A DNA stretch of 64,000 nucleotides from Hyaloscypha bicolor E (Eukaryota; Ascomycota; Leotiomycetes; Helotiales; Hyaloscyphaceae): positions 882,807 to 946,806 of the forward strand of contig NW_020194685.1 in assembly GCF_002865645.1 (NCBI RefSeq), in the 5' to 3' direction. The notes beneath the pieces are model-generated. The model saw only the letters and a list, made by a program, of their open reading frames with translations, was not told where the DNA came from and did not search any database. Position 1 is the stretch's first letter. Each line of letters starts with the position of its first letter. Positions 34,010-46,036 of this stretch are shown in pieces. A program made the translations under genes and the position numbers.

Positions 34010-35300
34010 AATTATTAATATTTAAGATTTAGCCTTCCCTTTTTTCTATTTCTTAGAAAAGTTTTCTCTAGAATACTCCTCTATAATAATAGTATTAACT
34101 TGCTTCTATAGACGCCTTGACTCTTTTATAGTTTTGGCCTTATTAGAGTTCTGCTAAGCCTATTTAGTATACTTGGAATACTTTATACTTCCTAAAAAGT
34201 ATTCTTTCTATTTATAAATCTAATAAACTATATCTAAAGTAGAACTAGTACTCTATTAAGGCCTTAAAGAGGCCAAAATACTATCTAAGGATTTCTTATA
34301 TAATTTTCGGAACTTATTCTTCCTTTTTTAATAGCCTTACGAATCAGAATTTACTAAGTTAGAGTTCTTAGAAATAGAATTACCCTTACTAGACTTCCCT
34401 GCCTTTACTTTCCTTAATTTGAAATAAGTAATATATTCTGCTTTTTAAGCTTTCTTAAGCTATTCGGAAATAGATATTGCCTTATCTCCTAAGAAAATAG
34501 ATATAAGTATCTAATGAGTCTTATAGTTAGATAAAGCAGTATTAAAAGTCCGGATCCGGTTCCTTTTAGGATATGGGTCCTAGTTAATTTTGAGACTAAT
34601 TATTTGAGTATATAACTCGGTAACTATCTTACTATTTTTCTAATAAAGATCTCGGAGTTTCTTAAAGGTATCTTATTAACGGATTTAAGATACTTGAAGT
34701 ATATTGGCCAAATAGGCCTTAAATTACTCCTAATAGACCTTATATAATAGTAGGCTTTGCTTTATTATAGCCTCCCAAGTATTATAAGATTTGTCTCTAA
34801 GGGCACTTATAGTAGAATTAACTTTAGAAAAGTATTTATTATAAGTCTAAGGCTAGGTCCTAAAGACTATCTTCCAGGAAGATATAAATATTCTCTATTT
34901 CTTAAGGAACTTTCTATAATATAAGTTAGATATCCGGACCTTAAGAAGCTTCTCTCGGTCCAAATATATTTTTAGGATATTATATAATAGCTTCTAATAA
35001 ATAGTATTAAGATTACTCTTAAAGCTTATTATATTAGGAAAGAAGGTAGGTTCTAATCCTATTTCAGGAAGTTCCCTAATAGGAATTACTAAGGAAAAGA
35101 AAGTAAACTTATAAATAAAGTTTCTATGAGATATAGTAAACTATAAAGTATTCCTAAGAGTACCCTTATATTACTCTAATTATAGGATATACTAGTTAAT
35201 TATATCTACTAATTCTTGCTTTTATTAGAGCGCTTTGACTTTAGTATATAAGCCCTATTCCGTAGCTTAGGCAGTAGTAACTCGGGCATTAATCTCGGTA
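34010..35300 (-). pseudogene. Gypsy-1 gag
   Basis: The minus-strand frame between the 5' LTR and pol carries long coding-like runs. One near 34980-34850 includes LDREKLLKVRI; another near 34800-34450 includes ALRDKSYNTWEAIIKQ and ends in a lysine-rich stretch. Location and size fit gag, the capsid precursor. No zinc knuckle could be placed with confidence. Many TAA/TAG. Confidence 0.6.
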
Positions 35301-35523
35301 TCTTAATTATTACCGGGATTATTTCCGTTATTATTACTGGCTCTCGGAGGCTCCTAAGAGGCCCCATTAAAAGTATTAGACAAGTCTTTACTATTACTTA
35401 TATCGGGGTTAATCTGGTCGACTTCCTTTATAGGAATAGCTTTGGCGAGAAGTTATATATTTCGCAGATTTCGAGATATAATTACTTATTAAACTATTTC
35501 CTTTAAGGGTAAAGAGATTAGCT

Positions 35524-35821
35524 TATAAGGTATTTATTAGTAGGTAATAAGATAATAGAATAAATTAGTATATTATAAAACCATAGTATTAAATTTAGTA
35601 TAGAACTAATCTCTGTCCCTCTTATAAGGTCCAGGGAAGCCCCCTCTAAATAGGAGGCCCTAATAGTATATATATAATTAGTGATTTATAAGCCTAATAC
35701 ATATAATATAAATAGTAGTTAGTTAGGATATTAAAGGGCTGCCGAACTCCCTGATCAACACCCGCGATATCCGAGGTTCGTTACATGCCCTTAAGTCACG
35801 TGCGACCCTGCACACATCACA
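35524..35821 (-). repeat. Gypsy-1 5' LTR
   Basis: 298 bases, ending CACACATCACA at the element's outer edge; the inner end TATAAGG corresponds to TGTGAGG of the other LTR. It is less mutated in its last 80 bases than the 3' LTR. It would carry the element promoter. Confidence 0.92.
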
Positions 35822-35826
35822 TTTTT
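35822..35826. repeat. Right target-site duplication of Gypsy-1
   Basis: TTTTT, followed by GGACTTAGTATATGATACT, the continuation of LINE D ORF1. Confidence 0.85.
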
Positions 35827-36519
35827 GGACTTAGTATATGATACTAAAGTCCAGTTCTTGTCTTTTGCCAAGTGTATAGGTTCTTGACTAGCCATACTAG
35901 CCCAAGTAGGCTTAGCTTGTATAGCTTGTATAGGCTTTATAGGGGTAGTTTTTGCTTGGGTTCTTGCTTGAATTTCGATCTATTTAGTAGCATTTTCAAG
36001 GTTCGCTACTTGAGAGGCTAGTAAAGTACTAGTATAGCGGATATGGCCGAATTCAGTATATTCTCTAAAGATTTCTACTAGATCTAGTAGTCGAGATTAT
36101 TAATTATAGGAAGTAGTAATACTAATAGCCTTGACTATTAGTTCCCGGGCTTGGCGAATTAGTAATTTAGCTTCGTTCGAAGCTTGGTTCTGATATTAGT
36201 AGTGGTTTCCGTGGTTTTGGTATTCCTTATCGATATTGCTATTAATATTACTCGAGCTAGGGCTATGCTTTAGCCCGTTTAGTGTGCGGCTCTGTCGATT
36301 CGCACTAGCCTGATTAAGCTAAGAAAAAGGGGCTGCGAGTTCGTCTGAAGATATGGGGTTCGTGGTTAAATCAAAGGCGAACTGGGAATCTGGGGGGAAT
36401 CGAGGTAATAGGGGGCTAGTAGGTAGCTCTAGCTCCGAGCTAGGGCTCTCAGGGAGCTCTCCGAGGTCCTGGGGGTCGATATTAGGGGGGCTGGAGCCCG
36501 GGAGGTCAGGGGGGGCCAT
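35827..36519 (-). pseudogene. LINE ORF1 N-terminal half (copy D)
   Basis: Start codon at 36519 (minus). The first 66 codons, Pro/Ser/Glu-rich, are open (36319-36519), as in copies B and G. The frame runs leftward to the Gypsy-1 insertion; its continuation is 27068-27989. Confidence 0.8.
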
Positions 36520-36657
36520 TTAGCCGGCTCTAGTTCTACTTATAGTAGGTTCTAGAGCTTAAGGCTAAAGGGAGTAAGTATATGAAGTGAGTTCTATAGG
36601 TAGGTGAAGTGTGTATCTGAAAGTAAGGGGGGTAAAAAAAACCGGAAATATATATTG

Positions 36658-37963
36658 TACTAGTCCCACTTTGAGCTAGGCCTATAGTCTATTAGACTAA
36701 TAGGTGCTATAATAGGAGGGGGTGAGAAAAGCACAGTTCTAAAAATATTATACTTTTTTTAGAAAGTCAATTTTAGCTCATTTGAACTATTATCTAAGAT
36801 ATTAGGAATAGGTTAATATATAGTATCTTTAGTATATTTTATAGCTTTAAAAATCGACTGGGAGTCTTTATTTTCTAAGAACTTGTTCCAGTATACTAGC
36901 TTAGTATTTTTAATAGTATTAAAATAGGTGTTTTTTGCATTTTAGAGTTCTTGTTTATAGAGAGTATACCCTAAAGCTTTAGACTTACGGCTATAGTATA
37001 GCATTAATTTATATAAGGTCTTTAAGTCTTTATTTCACCAGGGTTTAAAATACGGACTAGTAGTAGATTTTGAAATACTATTACTAGCTACTTCTACTAT
37101 TCTATTAGTAAAGTCTTCTACTAATAAGTCTAGTTTATAATTTCCAGGTATACTAGTAAATAGAAAGGGCATATTCTTAAGGCTATTAATAAGATAGCTT
37201 GTAAATTTAGCCCAGTTCGCTTTCTTAGTATTAAATCTAACTAGATTAGAACTAGAGCTATAAATCGACTTACTAATAGTAAATAGAACCCGAAGTAATT
37301 AGAACCTAAGTCTAGTAGTACTTGCCAGTCTTTAATCTTAATTACTATTCCACTAATAGTAAAACTTAAGTCTAATACGGAAGGAATAGACATATTAGGT
37401 CTATAGAAGATACCTTCTCCTGGTTTATTTAATAGCCTTAGAGAATAGTTCTCTATATAGCTAATTAAATAAACTATATAACTGCTTTAAGGTTTAAGGG
37501 AATCCCACTAAAGATAATATATATTAAAATCACCTAGTAATAGAGAGCTATTATAGAGAGTAGTAGGTAAAATACTCTCTCTTAATATAGTTAATATACT
37601 ATTAGGGTCTTCTAGATAAATTGTATTATAGAAATTAATTAGCTGTATTTTTAGTATATCTAGACTTAAGTCTATAATTAAGTAATTAGAATTACTTAGT
37701 AAGTTTGAGGCTATACTAGCTTGCAGTTTGCAAGCTATATAAAATAGGGTTCTAGGCCTCAGGGTACCATAATTCGAGAATATTTGAAAATAGCTAAAGT
37801 ATATAATAGAATAATATTCCCGATTATTATTCCCTACTATTACCTAAGGCTCCTGGATTACTAGAACTTTAATATCCAGTTCTATAGCTATTTATAAGAC
37901 GTTTTTAGTAGTAGAGCTATTACGATTCATATTAACTTATAGTACTTTAATATAGCTATTTAT
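36658..37963 (-). pseudogene. LINE ORF2 N-terminal part (copy E), endonuclease
   Basis: Start (ATG now ATA) at 37963, overlapping the ORF1 stop. It covers the endonuclease and linker and ends at the first RT codons. GDFN is recognisable near 37530. Nonsense codons are numerous. Confidence 0.75.
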
Positions 37964-39594
37964 TAATAGTAATAGTAGGAATTATAGTAGTAGTAGCTTT
38001 TTTAATTACTAAATAAACCTCATATAGCTTAGAACTAGCTAAATAGGTAGTACTTAAGTAATTAGAGTATTTAGTAGTTATATAGGGGCATTTTTTACCC
38101 TTCTTTTTATAGATAGAGTAAAAATGGTTCTCAGTCACGTGACTATTACTATATAGTAAGCACTTAGATTCCTTTTTGTAAATAGAATCTAAGTACCCGT
38201 ACCCTATATACCTAGTATACTATATAGTACTAGAAATAGTATAGTATTTTACTACTTTAGTAGAGATTCCGGCTATAAGAAATCTATTTTTAATAGCTCT
38301 ATTAGCTTGAATCTCGGTAGGGAATGCCACTACTACTAAACCGGCTTACTAGAGGCCTAAGTCTCTTTTCTCCTTTAAAGTAGCCTAATAGGGCTAGTTA
38401 ATAGGCTCTAGTCCCTTATTAAAGGTCTTGATTTCTTCTAGAACTAAGTCTATTCCTTCGGGTATATCGAACTCACGAATAGATAGACTATAAATAATAA
38501 CTTTATACCAAGGTTCTCCTTTTTATATACTTCTAACTAAGGGAAGCATTCCCTTTATAATAGCTTGATTTTGAACCAGAAAGTCAGAGTTGAATTCGGA
38601 AGTAGTATTAACTATAATATTACCCTTTAAGGAAAGAGAAACTATAGAGATTACTAGTTCCTTGATTCCCTTAGAGCGGAAAGCAGTATTAAGCAAATTG
38701 CGAGTAGAAATAGCAGAGAACGAGCTAGCCTGTTCTATATAAGCTAGTAGGAAGGTGCTTTTCCTAGAAAGGGCCATAGATTTCGAGCTAGTATCACGAG
38801 TACTAGAACTACTAGTATTACGGGCACTAAGTAGTTTATTAGTATTACAAATACTACTACTACTAGTAAGTATACTAGGGCCTTTTCCTCTCTAATTTTT
38901 GGACTTAGTATATAATACTATAGTTCAGTCCTTTTCCGAGTGAGATTATAGTTCCTTAGTAGCGATTTTAGCCCAAGTAGGCTTTTCGGAGGTAGTTTTA
39001 GCTTGGGTAGCTAGTTTGGCTTGAGTTCTTAACTAAATTTCGATCCGTTTAGTAACATTTTCGAGATTCACTATCTGGGAGGCTAGTAAAGTACTAGTAT
39101 AGCGGATACGGCCGAATTCAGTATATTCTCTAAAGATTTCTACTAAATCTAGTAGTCGAGATTACTAGTCATATAACAGAGTAATAGTAATAGCTTTAAC
39201 TATTAAGTCCCGGGCTTAACAAATCAGTAATTTAGCTTTATTCAAAGCTTAATTCTAATATTAGTAGTAGTTTCCGTGGTTTTAGTATTCCTTATTAATA
39301 TTACTATTAATATCACTAGAGCTAGGGCTATGCTTTAGCCCGTTCTGGAGGCAGCTCAGTCGAGCCGCACTAGCCGAATTAGGCTAAGGAAAAGAGACGG
39401 CGAGTTCGTCTAAAGAGATAGGATTTATAGCTAAATCGAATGCGAATTGAGCTCCCTGGCTGAATCGAGCTAGTAAGGAGCTAGTAGGTAGGTCTAGCTA
39501 TTTACTAGGGCCCTCTGGAAGCTCTCCGAGCTCTTGAAAGTCAATGGGAGGGGGGCTAGAGCCCGGGGGGTCGGGGGGAGCCATTTAGCCTAGC
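37956..39594 (-). pseudogene. LINE ORF1 (copy E)
   Basis: Full-length ORF1 on the minus strand: start codon complement at 39592-39594, stop TAG at 37956-37958, about 546 codons. The N-terminus (GC-rich DNA) diverges from B/D/G around 39480-39560, with other Ser/Pro content. The middle domain is open for 84 codons (38523-38777), and the knuckles (37960-38230) have most Cys changed to Tyr. Confidence 0.8.
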
Positions 39595-39723
39595 TCTAGT
39601 TCTACTAATAGTAGGTTCTAGAGCCTGGGGCCAAAGGGCTGGGGTGTATTGAGTGAGTTCTAAAGGTGGGTGAAGTATAGGTATAAAAGTAAGAGGGGTA
39701 AAAAAACCGGAAAAAGTTGTTTA

Positions 39724-42229
39724 TAACTAGGTAGAATTATAATAGTAGCTTATACTTTTTAAGCTTATTTTAATCTTATAAGACTAAGATCTAGTAATTT
39801 ATTATTTCTAGAGCCTTTTAGAACCTGTACTTTTCTTATCTAATTATATTATAGAGAGCCTCTATAGTATTTCTAGTAAGTTAGTAATAGTTCTATAATA
39901 TAGTTTAGGATTTAAATTAGAATAAGACTATAAGCTGAATTCTATATTTTATATAATGGTTTATAGTAGTAAAATTACCTCGGTACTTACTACTTATAGT
40001 CTTATAGCTTATATTTACTATATCTATAACTAAAAATACTATTATTATTATATAACTAAGAATTCTATATAACTAAGAATACTATTATTATATAACTAAG
40101 GGTTTTATATAACTAAGAATATTATTACTATATAACTAAGGGTTCTATATAACTAAGGGTTCTGGATTTCTTTCCTATAAGAATTCTTATAATTATAGGG
40201 CTTCTCTATTAAAATTCACATAACTAGAGCTTTATAATATTACTATAGTATTAGTAATACTTTATAATTCTGCGATTTTATAGTCTATTTTAGGAGTTAG
40301 TACTAAAGAATTTATATATATTAATTACTATTAGCTTTTACTAAAGAATTTCAAGTAATAAATACCTCTAGATTTTCAAATAATAAATACTATACTTCTT
40401 ATATACTAAGTTTATATTATAATAAGAATTTTGAATTTTTCTAATAAGCAAATCGAGGAAAATATAAAGCTTTTATAAATCAAGTTTAAATCCATTAAAA
40501 AATGTCTTATTATTTAAAAGTATTTACTTTTTAGAAATATATAGCTTTTTCTAATACTATTTTCAGGAAAAATTATATAATTATTTACTTTTTCTCTATT
40601 TTTCAAATAGTATATAATATATTTAGCTTCTTTTATTCCTTTTTAATTACTATTTCTAGACAAGTCTAGCTAATTCTTTCCTATTTATATAACTTAATAA
40701 AAAGCTAGAAGTACTAAATATAAATTTTTATAAATTTTTATAAATTTTAGTATAAAACAGGAGTTTTTCTAGCCTTTAAAAGCAGAAGAAAGTTATATTT
40801 CTAGCTTAAATAAGATATTCTAAGGTATTTAGATTAGCTAATAAAGGCTTAAAAATCACGTTACTAGGCTTATTAGGAGGGCCTTACTACTTTTGGATAT
40901 AAGGTTTTTCAGAAATCTTATAATACTAAGAATATAAATACTAAAATACTATTTTACTTTATTAAATCTTATATTTAGAATATAAAGAATTAATTATAAA
41001 AAAGCTAAAGTTTACTACTTTTTAATATACTAAAAATTAGCTTCTAGATATAATATTTAAGTACTTTATAATAATTTATATATTTCTTATTATATTTCTT
41101 AGTATTTTATTCTATTTTTATTATAGTATTTTTATAATAATATAAGTTATTTTTATTTCCCATAACTAAATATTACGAGAAATATAGAGAAATATAGTAT
41201 TTAATAGAGATTTTAGCTAATATAAGATATTTTAGAACTATAAAATAATATATTATCTTGTTTTATAGAGACTATATTAAGTATTCTAGAAGTATGGCCC
41301 AAATTAAAGACATTTATATATATAAGTATATTTTATTCTAGCCTACTAGCTATTATTTATTTATTCTAGTATATCTAATCCGGTTTATAAATAAGAGAAA
41401 TAAGCTTCTAAATCTCCTAATTATTAAGCCTTATAATTCAGATATACTAATTAGCCTACCTATAATCTTTACTAGAAAGCTATATATTATTAATATAAGT
41501 AATATAAATAAGTATTTAGTACTAGTAAACTAGGAAATCTAGTTCTTATAATTATTTATATAGTATTTTTACTTATATTAGATTAGGTATTATAGAATTT
41601 GGCTAGTAATACTTTTATTATATTATCTGAGTACTTATAGAGTTTCTATTGAATTTTCTGGTATTATAGAATAGATTTATAAATATTAATTAGATTCTTA
41701 AATAATAAAATCTGAAAACTATATAAGTAATATAGGCGAGAATCCAGAATTAAGTATATATACTTATATAAAATAGCTAGTATATACTAGAACTTAGTTA
41801 TAGAAACCAAAATCTGGTATGAAATAAAAATCGGATACGGGATCTATTATACTAGAATACAAGTTCTTAATTTAATTCAGGAATTAATTTAAGGTTTAGT
41901 ACTCATATACTAATATAAAAACTTTTGGCCCGGATTATATACTAAGATATAAATATAAAATAGAAAGCCTTATAGATAGTAGTAATAGAATACTATACTA
42001 TTTCTATAATACTATAATTTAAGGCCTAGGAAAAAGGAAATAAGTATTCCTTAATTAGTAAGATACTAAGGAATTCTAAAAAGGAAGTTTATTTTAGTAA
42101 TAAAGTAATACTAGAAATATTACTATTTGAGCCTATTATTAGTATAGCTAGTTATAAATAATATATATTACGAATTCTAGCTATATAAATAGCTAGGTCC
42201 AAAATAGTATATAAGAAAGGCAAAAAGAT
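39724..42229. other. Unassigned AT-rich stretch with a minisatellite
   Basis: 2.5 kb between LINE E and the Gypsy-2 integrase. It is extremely TA-rich and contains a 40-bp tandem repeat (40031-40163). Gypsy-2 RT, RNase H and 5' LTR might be expected here, but I found no RT motif in any frame I read. So Gypsy-2 is either internally deleted or eroded beyond recognition. Confidence 0.4.
40031..40163. repeat. 40-bp tandem repeat with TATAACTAAG sub-repeats
   Basis: Units start at 40051, 40091 and 40131, with a partial unit before. Each holds two TATAACTAAG(A/G)(A/G)TT motifs 17 bases apart. Differences between units are mainly A/G and C/T. Confidence 0.85.
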
Positions 42230-43690
42230 ATTACTTAAACTACTATTATAGTATTAGAGGCTTAATTTATTAGTATAATACTAGTAATATAAATAGTTTT
42301 TAAATAGAACTATTAAGACTTAGGAACTTAATATATCTAGGTTATTAAAATATTAGAATATTATCTATATACTAAATAAGCCGGCTTTTAAAGAAGAATT
42401 ACTATAAGCTAACTATAATAATCTCACGAGTAGGTATTTTAGTACTAGTAAGATACTAGAGATTTTCTAGAGAAAATACTTCTAGTAAAATATAAAAAAG
42501 AATATAAAAAGCTATATTAGAACTTATCTTATATATTAATAAATTAAGGTAAAGAGATATCTGTTATATAATATACTTAGTTTATTTCTTCTCTTTTCTA
42601 AACTATAGCAAGAAATTACTATAGACTTTATTACGGGGCTATTTCTTTTTAGGTTTTATAATAAGATATATAATTCTATACTTATTATTATTAATTAATA
42701 TATGAAAATAGTATAATATATTCTAATTACTAAAGAGATCTCGGCTCCTAAATTAGTAAAGTTATTTATATATTATATTATTAAAATCTTTAATATATTT
42801 ATAAATATAATCTTTAATAAAGAATCTATTTTTATAAATAAGTTCTAGTTAAGTCTATACTTTTACTTAAAGATTTAATAATAGCTAAATATAGTATTTT
42901 ACTTATAAACTAATAAATAAACCGAGAATCTAAACCAAATTCTAGAATAGTATTTGAGATATTATACTAGCTACTAGTAAAATAACTAGGTAATAAAGCT
43001 TATTCTTATAGAATTCATATATAATAACTTTATATATTTAATAATAGGAATTTCTTTATTTTATATATTATATAAATTATATTCTAGTATTAAACTATAT
43101 ATTAAGAATAATATTTCAGAAAAAGAAGTATTAATAATATAAGAAAAAGTATAGAGAATTTAAGTAAAATAAGAAATACTAGAGAAATAATAGTAAGAAA
43201 TAATAAATATATAGAAAAAGTACTATAATAAGAAATATATTAATAAAAAGTTTAATATATATAATAAAGTTATACTTTATATAAAGAATATTTAATAGCT
43301 ATAACCTAATATAAAGCTAGTAAATAAATATCTTGGTTTCTTTAAAGTTCTAGAAATTATAGAAATATATAAATAAATATATTACTTGAAATTACTATTA
43401 TTATATTAGATCTATAATATTTTTCATATTTTCTTCTTAGAACTATAATACCTATAAGCTGGTACTATAATAGAACTAGAACTAGTCGAGATTAAGGGCA
43501 AAGAAAAATTCGAGATAAAATTTATTATAGTTTATAAGAAAAGTAAAAAAGAAAGAAAGTATCTTATTTATTAGAAGAGCTATTTACTAGTAAATAATAT
43601 ATAAGAACTACTAAATAATCTAGAGAATATAGTTCAAGAATTATAAGAATACTTGGAAAAGAATAATATTATAATATTATTAGCTAAATA
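42230..43690 (+). pseudogene. Gypsy-2 integrase with chromodomain (chromovirus remnant)
   Basis: Plus-strand Ty3/Gypsy integrase. An HHCC zinc region (42380-42560; YNNLTSRYF for HxxxxxGHF and RTYLIYQQIK for C-x2-CQ-x-K) precedes the core: ITIDFITGLF with the first D (near 42620), an IIFNKESIF block (second D now N), a TENLNQILEQYLR-like stretch holding the E, and a GPF/Y-like segment. The end (43510-43660) reads as a chromodomain: YLIYxKSYLLVNNIxELLNNLEN against YLVKWKGYxxxxxTWEPxxNL. Only TAA/TAG/TGA stops interrupt. Chromodomains tether such elements to methylated histone H3, which fits this repeat-rich site. RT is not found upstream. Confidence 0.8.
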
Positions 43691-45690
43691 GAAGCACAAA
43701 AAATAAATACTTTTATTAGAAAACTATTAAAAACCATATATTTATTTTTAGAAAAGCTATACGAAAATTATTAAGAACTCTAAAAACTCTAATTTCTATA
43801 TCTTATAAATACCTTATTCTTATAACTATTCTCTACTATTCTTATTATTATTCTTATTATTATTATTATTATTATTCTTATTAGAATTCTTTCGAGAAAT
43901 AAGTAATAAATTAGCTTATAAAGCTATTAGCTATTAGTAAGAAATAAGAAAAAAATAAGCTTATTTAATACTAAAGAATATTAATTATATTTTTAAGAGC
44001 ACTTTATACTTATACTAAGCTAGTAAGAATTACTTAATCTATTTCTTGAATTATTAGGGAAATCTATTAGCCTCGAATAATAGCTTTAATATAAGAAATA
44101 TATATAGTTTAGTATAGAAAAAGAGTAATAATAGCCTTTTTTCTTTTAGGTAAAGATTAGGAAAAATACTTGCATATATTAATAGCTTAAAAAAACAATT
44201 TAATTATATTATATATACTTGAGAAACCTTAAATAATATTAGAATAAGAAATAAAAAAAGAAATTTATAACTTATAGAATTATATTTCTTGTTTTTAAAG
44301 TAATAGTAATTATATATTAAGTAATTATTACTCTTAATATAAGTAAGGTTAGGAAACTTAGTAATATTCTTAGAATATTAAAAATAATAAGAGCAAATTA
44401 AGAATATAAAAGTATTAGCCAAATAAATAATAATAGGCTAATAAGTACTAAGAGAAGTATTTATCTTAATAGATAAAGAAATAAAAGAGGGAATTAGAAA
44501 AGAACTTAAATAAAGCTTAAAGAAGCTTAAAGAAAACTTAAAGAAAGAAGGCAAGAGATAAAAAAAAGCTAGATATAATATTATAATTAGAGAAAAGAAA
44601 AGTTAGTTAGTAAGAAAAGAGAGGCCTTTTTATAATATTCTTTCTCTAAATAATAATTATAAATTCGGAACTAGCTCTATATTAGAAATATTTAGAAAAT
44701 TCTAAAAAAGGAATTTATAAATAAACCAGAAAATCGGATTAACTTTTCTAAGCTCTTGGGCCTATAAAGTAATAATTTATTCGCAAATAAAAACTAAGTT
44801 AGAATTTATAAACTAATTAGAAAACTAGAAAAGCTTTATATCTAATAATATATACTATACTCGTATTACTTTTATAAGAGAAAATTACTAGAGGCAATTT
44901 GCGAGTTAACTAGATAGGGTTAGTAAACTATATTCTTAATTCTATTATCTAGTATAATAATAAGATAATTATAAAGAGTTTTTAGAGAGAACTAGTAGCC
45001 GGAAACTTTTTAGGAAATTATTTATAAAGCTATTTATAGTTTTCTCAGGCCTCTTAGGAACAAGAGTCCAGAAAGAGAATTAATATAATAGATATATATA
45101 ATAATATATAAATAGGTATTAGATATTATAGATCTAGTTTCTTATTTTAAATAAAGCTTATAATCGGAATTATATGAATTATATGAAATCATGTTTCCTA
45201 GTTAAGTAAAGTACTTTATAGACTTGGCTAAATACTAGGAAATATATAGAGAAATACTCTTAGCTTTAGAAAGAGGCATTAATTAGTCTTTTATTAGAAT
45301 TAATTCTTGGAATTAGTTATACTTATAAGTATTACTCTATAGCTTATTTACCTTAATTACTTATATATTACCTTATTATTATATGTCTTATATATAGAAA
45401 GAGAAATAAAAGAAATAAGGTTTAAACTAATTAAAGAAATTTAAAGCCGCAGATAAAATATAGTAAAGAAGATAGTAAGAAAAGCTATAAAAGCTAGTAT
45501 AATATTATATACTAAAAGCCTAATAACTTTTAAAGAAATTCCTAATTCTAAAGGTTATCTAAATAGTTTAGTTACTTTAAGGAAAAGATATAGAACTCGA
45601 TCTATTAAAAGTTTTCTAATTCTATAAAACTTTAATTATATTACTAATATTATAGTTATAATTATTATTGAGATTATTAATAAGTATATA
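43691..45690. other. Unassigned AT-rich stretch after Gypsy-2
   Basis: Two kilobases with an ATT microsatellite (43836-43882) and lysine-rich plus-strand coding-like runs near 44450-44640 and 45360-45620 that I cannot assign. They may be Gypsy gag from another copy or the upstream part of the unnamed frame that follows. Confidence 0.35.
43836..43882. repeat. ATT trinucleotide microsatellite
   Basis: Interrupted (ATT)n with ATTCTT variants. Confidence 0.85.
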
Positions 45691-45949
45691 TAAATATCTA
45701 GCTTTCCTATTTACTAAAAAACTAATATAGTTCCTTACTAATACTACCTAATTTACTATAGTAAATACTATAACTAACTAAATTAGAAGGCATAAAAGAG
45801 CTTATTAATAGCCTTATTTTTATATTTGGACTATTATATAATACCAAAATATAGTACTAATAAATAAAATAGTAATATAGAGCTCGAATTACTAATAGAA
45901 AACTTCCGGTATAATTTGTTACTATTTTAATTATATAATATTTCGTAAT

Positions 45950-46024
45950 ATATTAGAACCGGATAAATAAACTATATTAGTAAATACTAGCTATAGAAAT
46001 CAAGCCGCAATTACTTCAAGAAAT
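45950..46024 (+). pseudogene. Unnamed eroded frame, segment before LINE F
   Basis: The plus-strand frame reads LAIEIKPQLLQEILGLL in its last codons and continues in the same register after LINE F (49061). No family recognised. Upstream limit unknown. Confidence 0.35.
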
Positions 46025-46036
46025 ACTAGGCTTATT
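46025..46036. repeat. Left target-site duplication of LINE F
   Basis: ACTAGGCTTATT, repeated at 49049-49060. Confidence 0.85.

Larger units (their letters stand above)
27995..35821 (-). mobile_element. Ty3/Gypsy element Gypsy-1, complete structure
   Basis: A 7,827-bp LTR retrotransposon on the minus strand with 298-bp LTRs (27995-28292 and 35524-35821) and a 5-bp TTTTT duplication, inserted in ORF1 of LINE D. Gene order on the minus strand is gag, protease, RT, RNase H, integrase: the Ty3/Gypsy order. A further 2 kb lies between integrase and the 3' LTR. The LTR termini are TGTGA...TCACA, kept perfectly at the outer ends. All pol frames carry RIP-type nonsense codons. Confidence 0.93.
35822..36657 (-). 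mobile_element. LINE copy D, 5' segment
   Basis: Resumption of LINE D beyond Gypsy-1: ORF1 N-terminal half and 5' UTR, ending in GGTAAAAAAAACCGGAAAT near 36650. LINE E begins directly after it with no spacer and no recognisable target duplication. Confidence 0.85.
36658..39723 (-). mobile_element. LINE copy E, 5' half
   Basis: Minus-strand LINE with a complete 5' end (near 39723, GTAAAAAAACCGGAAAAAG), ORF1 and the endonuclease part of ORF2. It is broken at 36658 in the codons for the conserved SxKWDW stretch before RT. No 3' half is found to the left of D. It is broken within 15 bases of the break in copy 4. Confidence 0.85.

Noticed and set aside
40031..40163. Telomere-like repeats (CTAAGGGTT)
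   Set aside because: The unit is 17/40 bp and lacks the TTAGGG hexamer; it is a minisatellite.
45700..45800. MYND-like zinc finger after restoring Cys from Tyr
   Set aside because: The spacing between the fourth and fifth ligands is too short, and the first Cys pair cannot be derived by single RIP changes.
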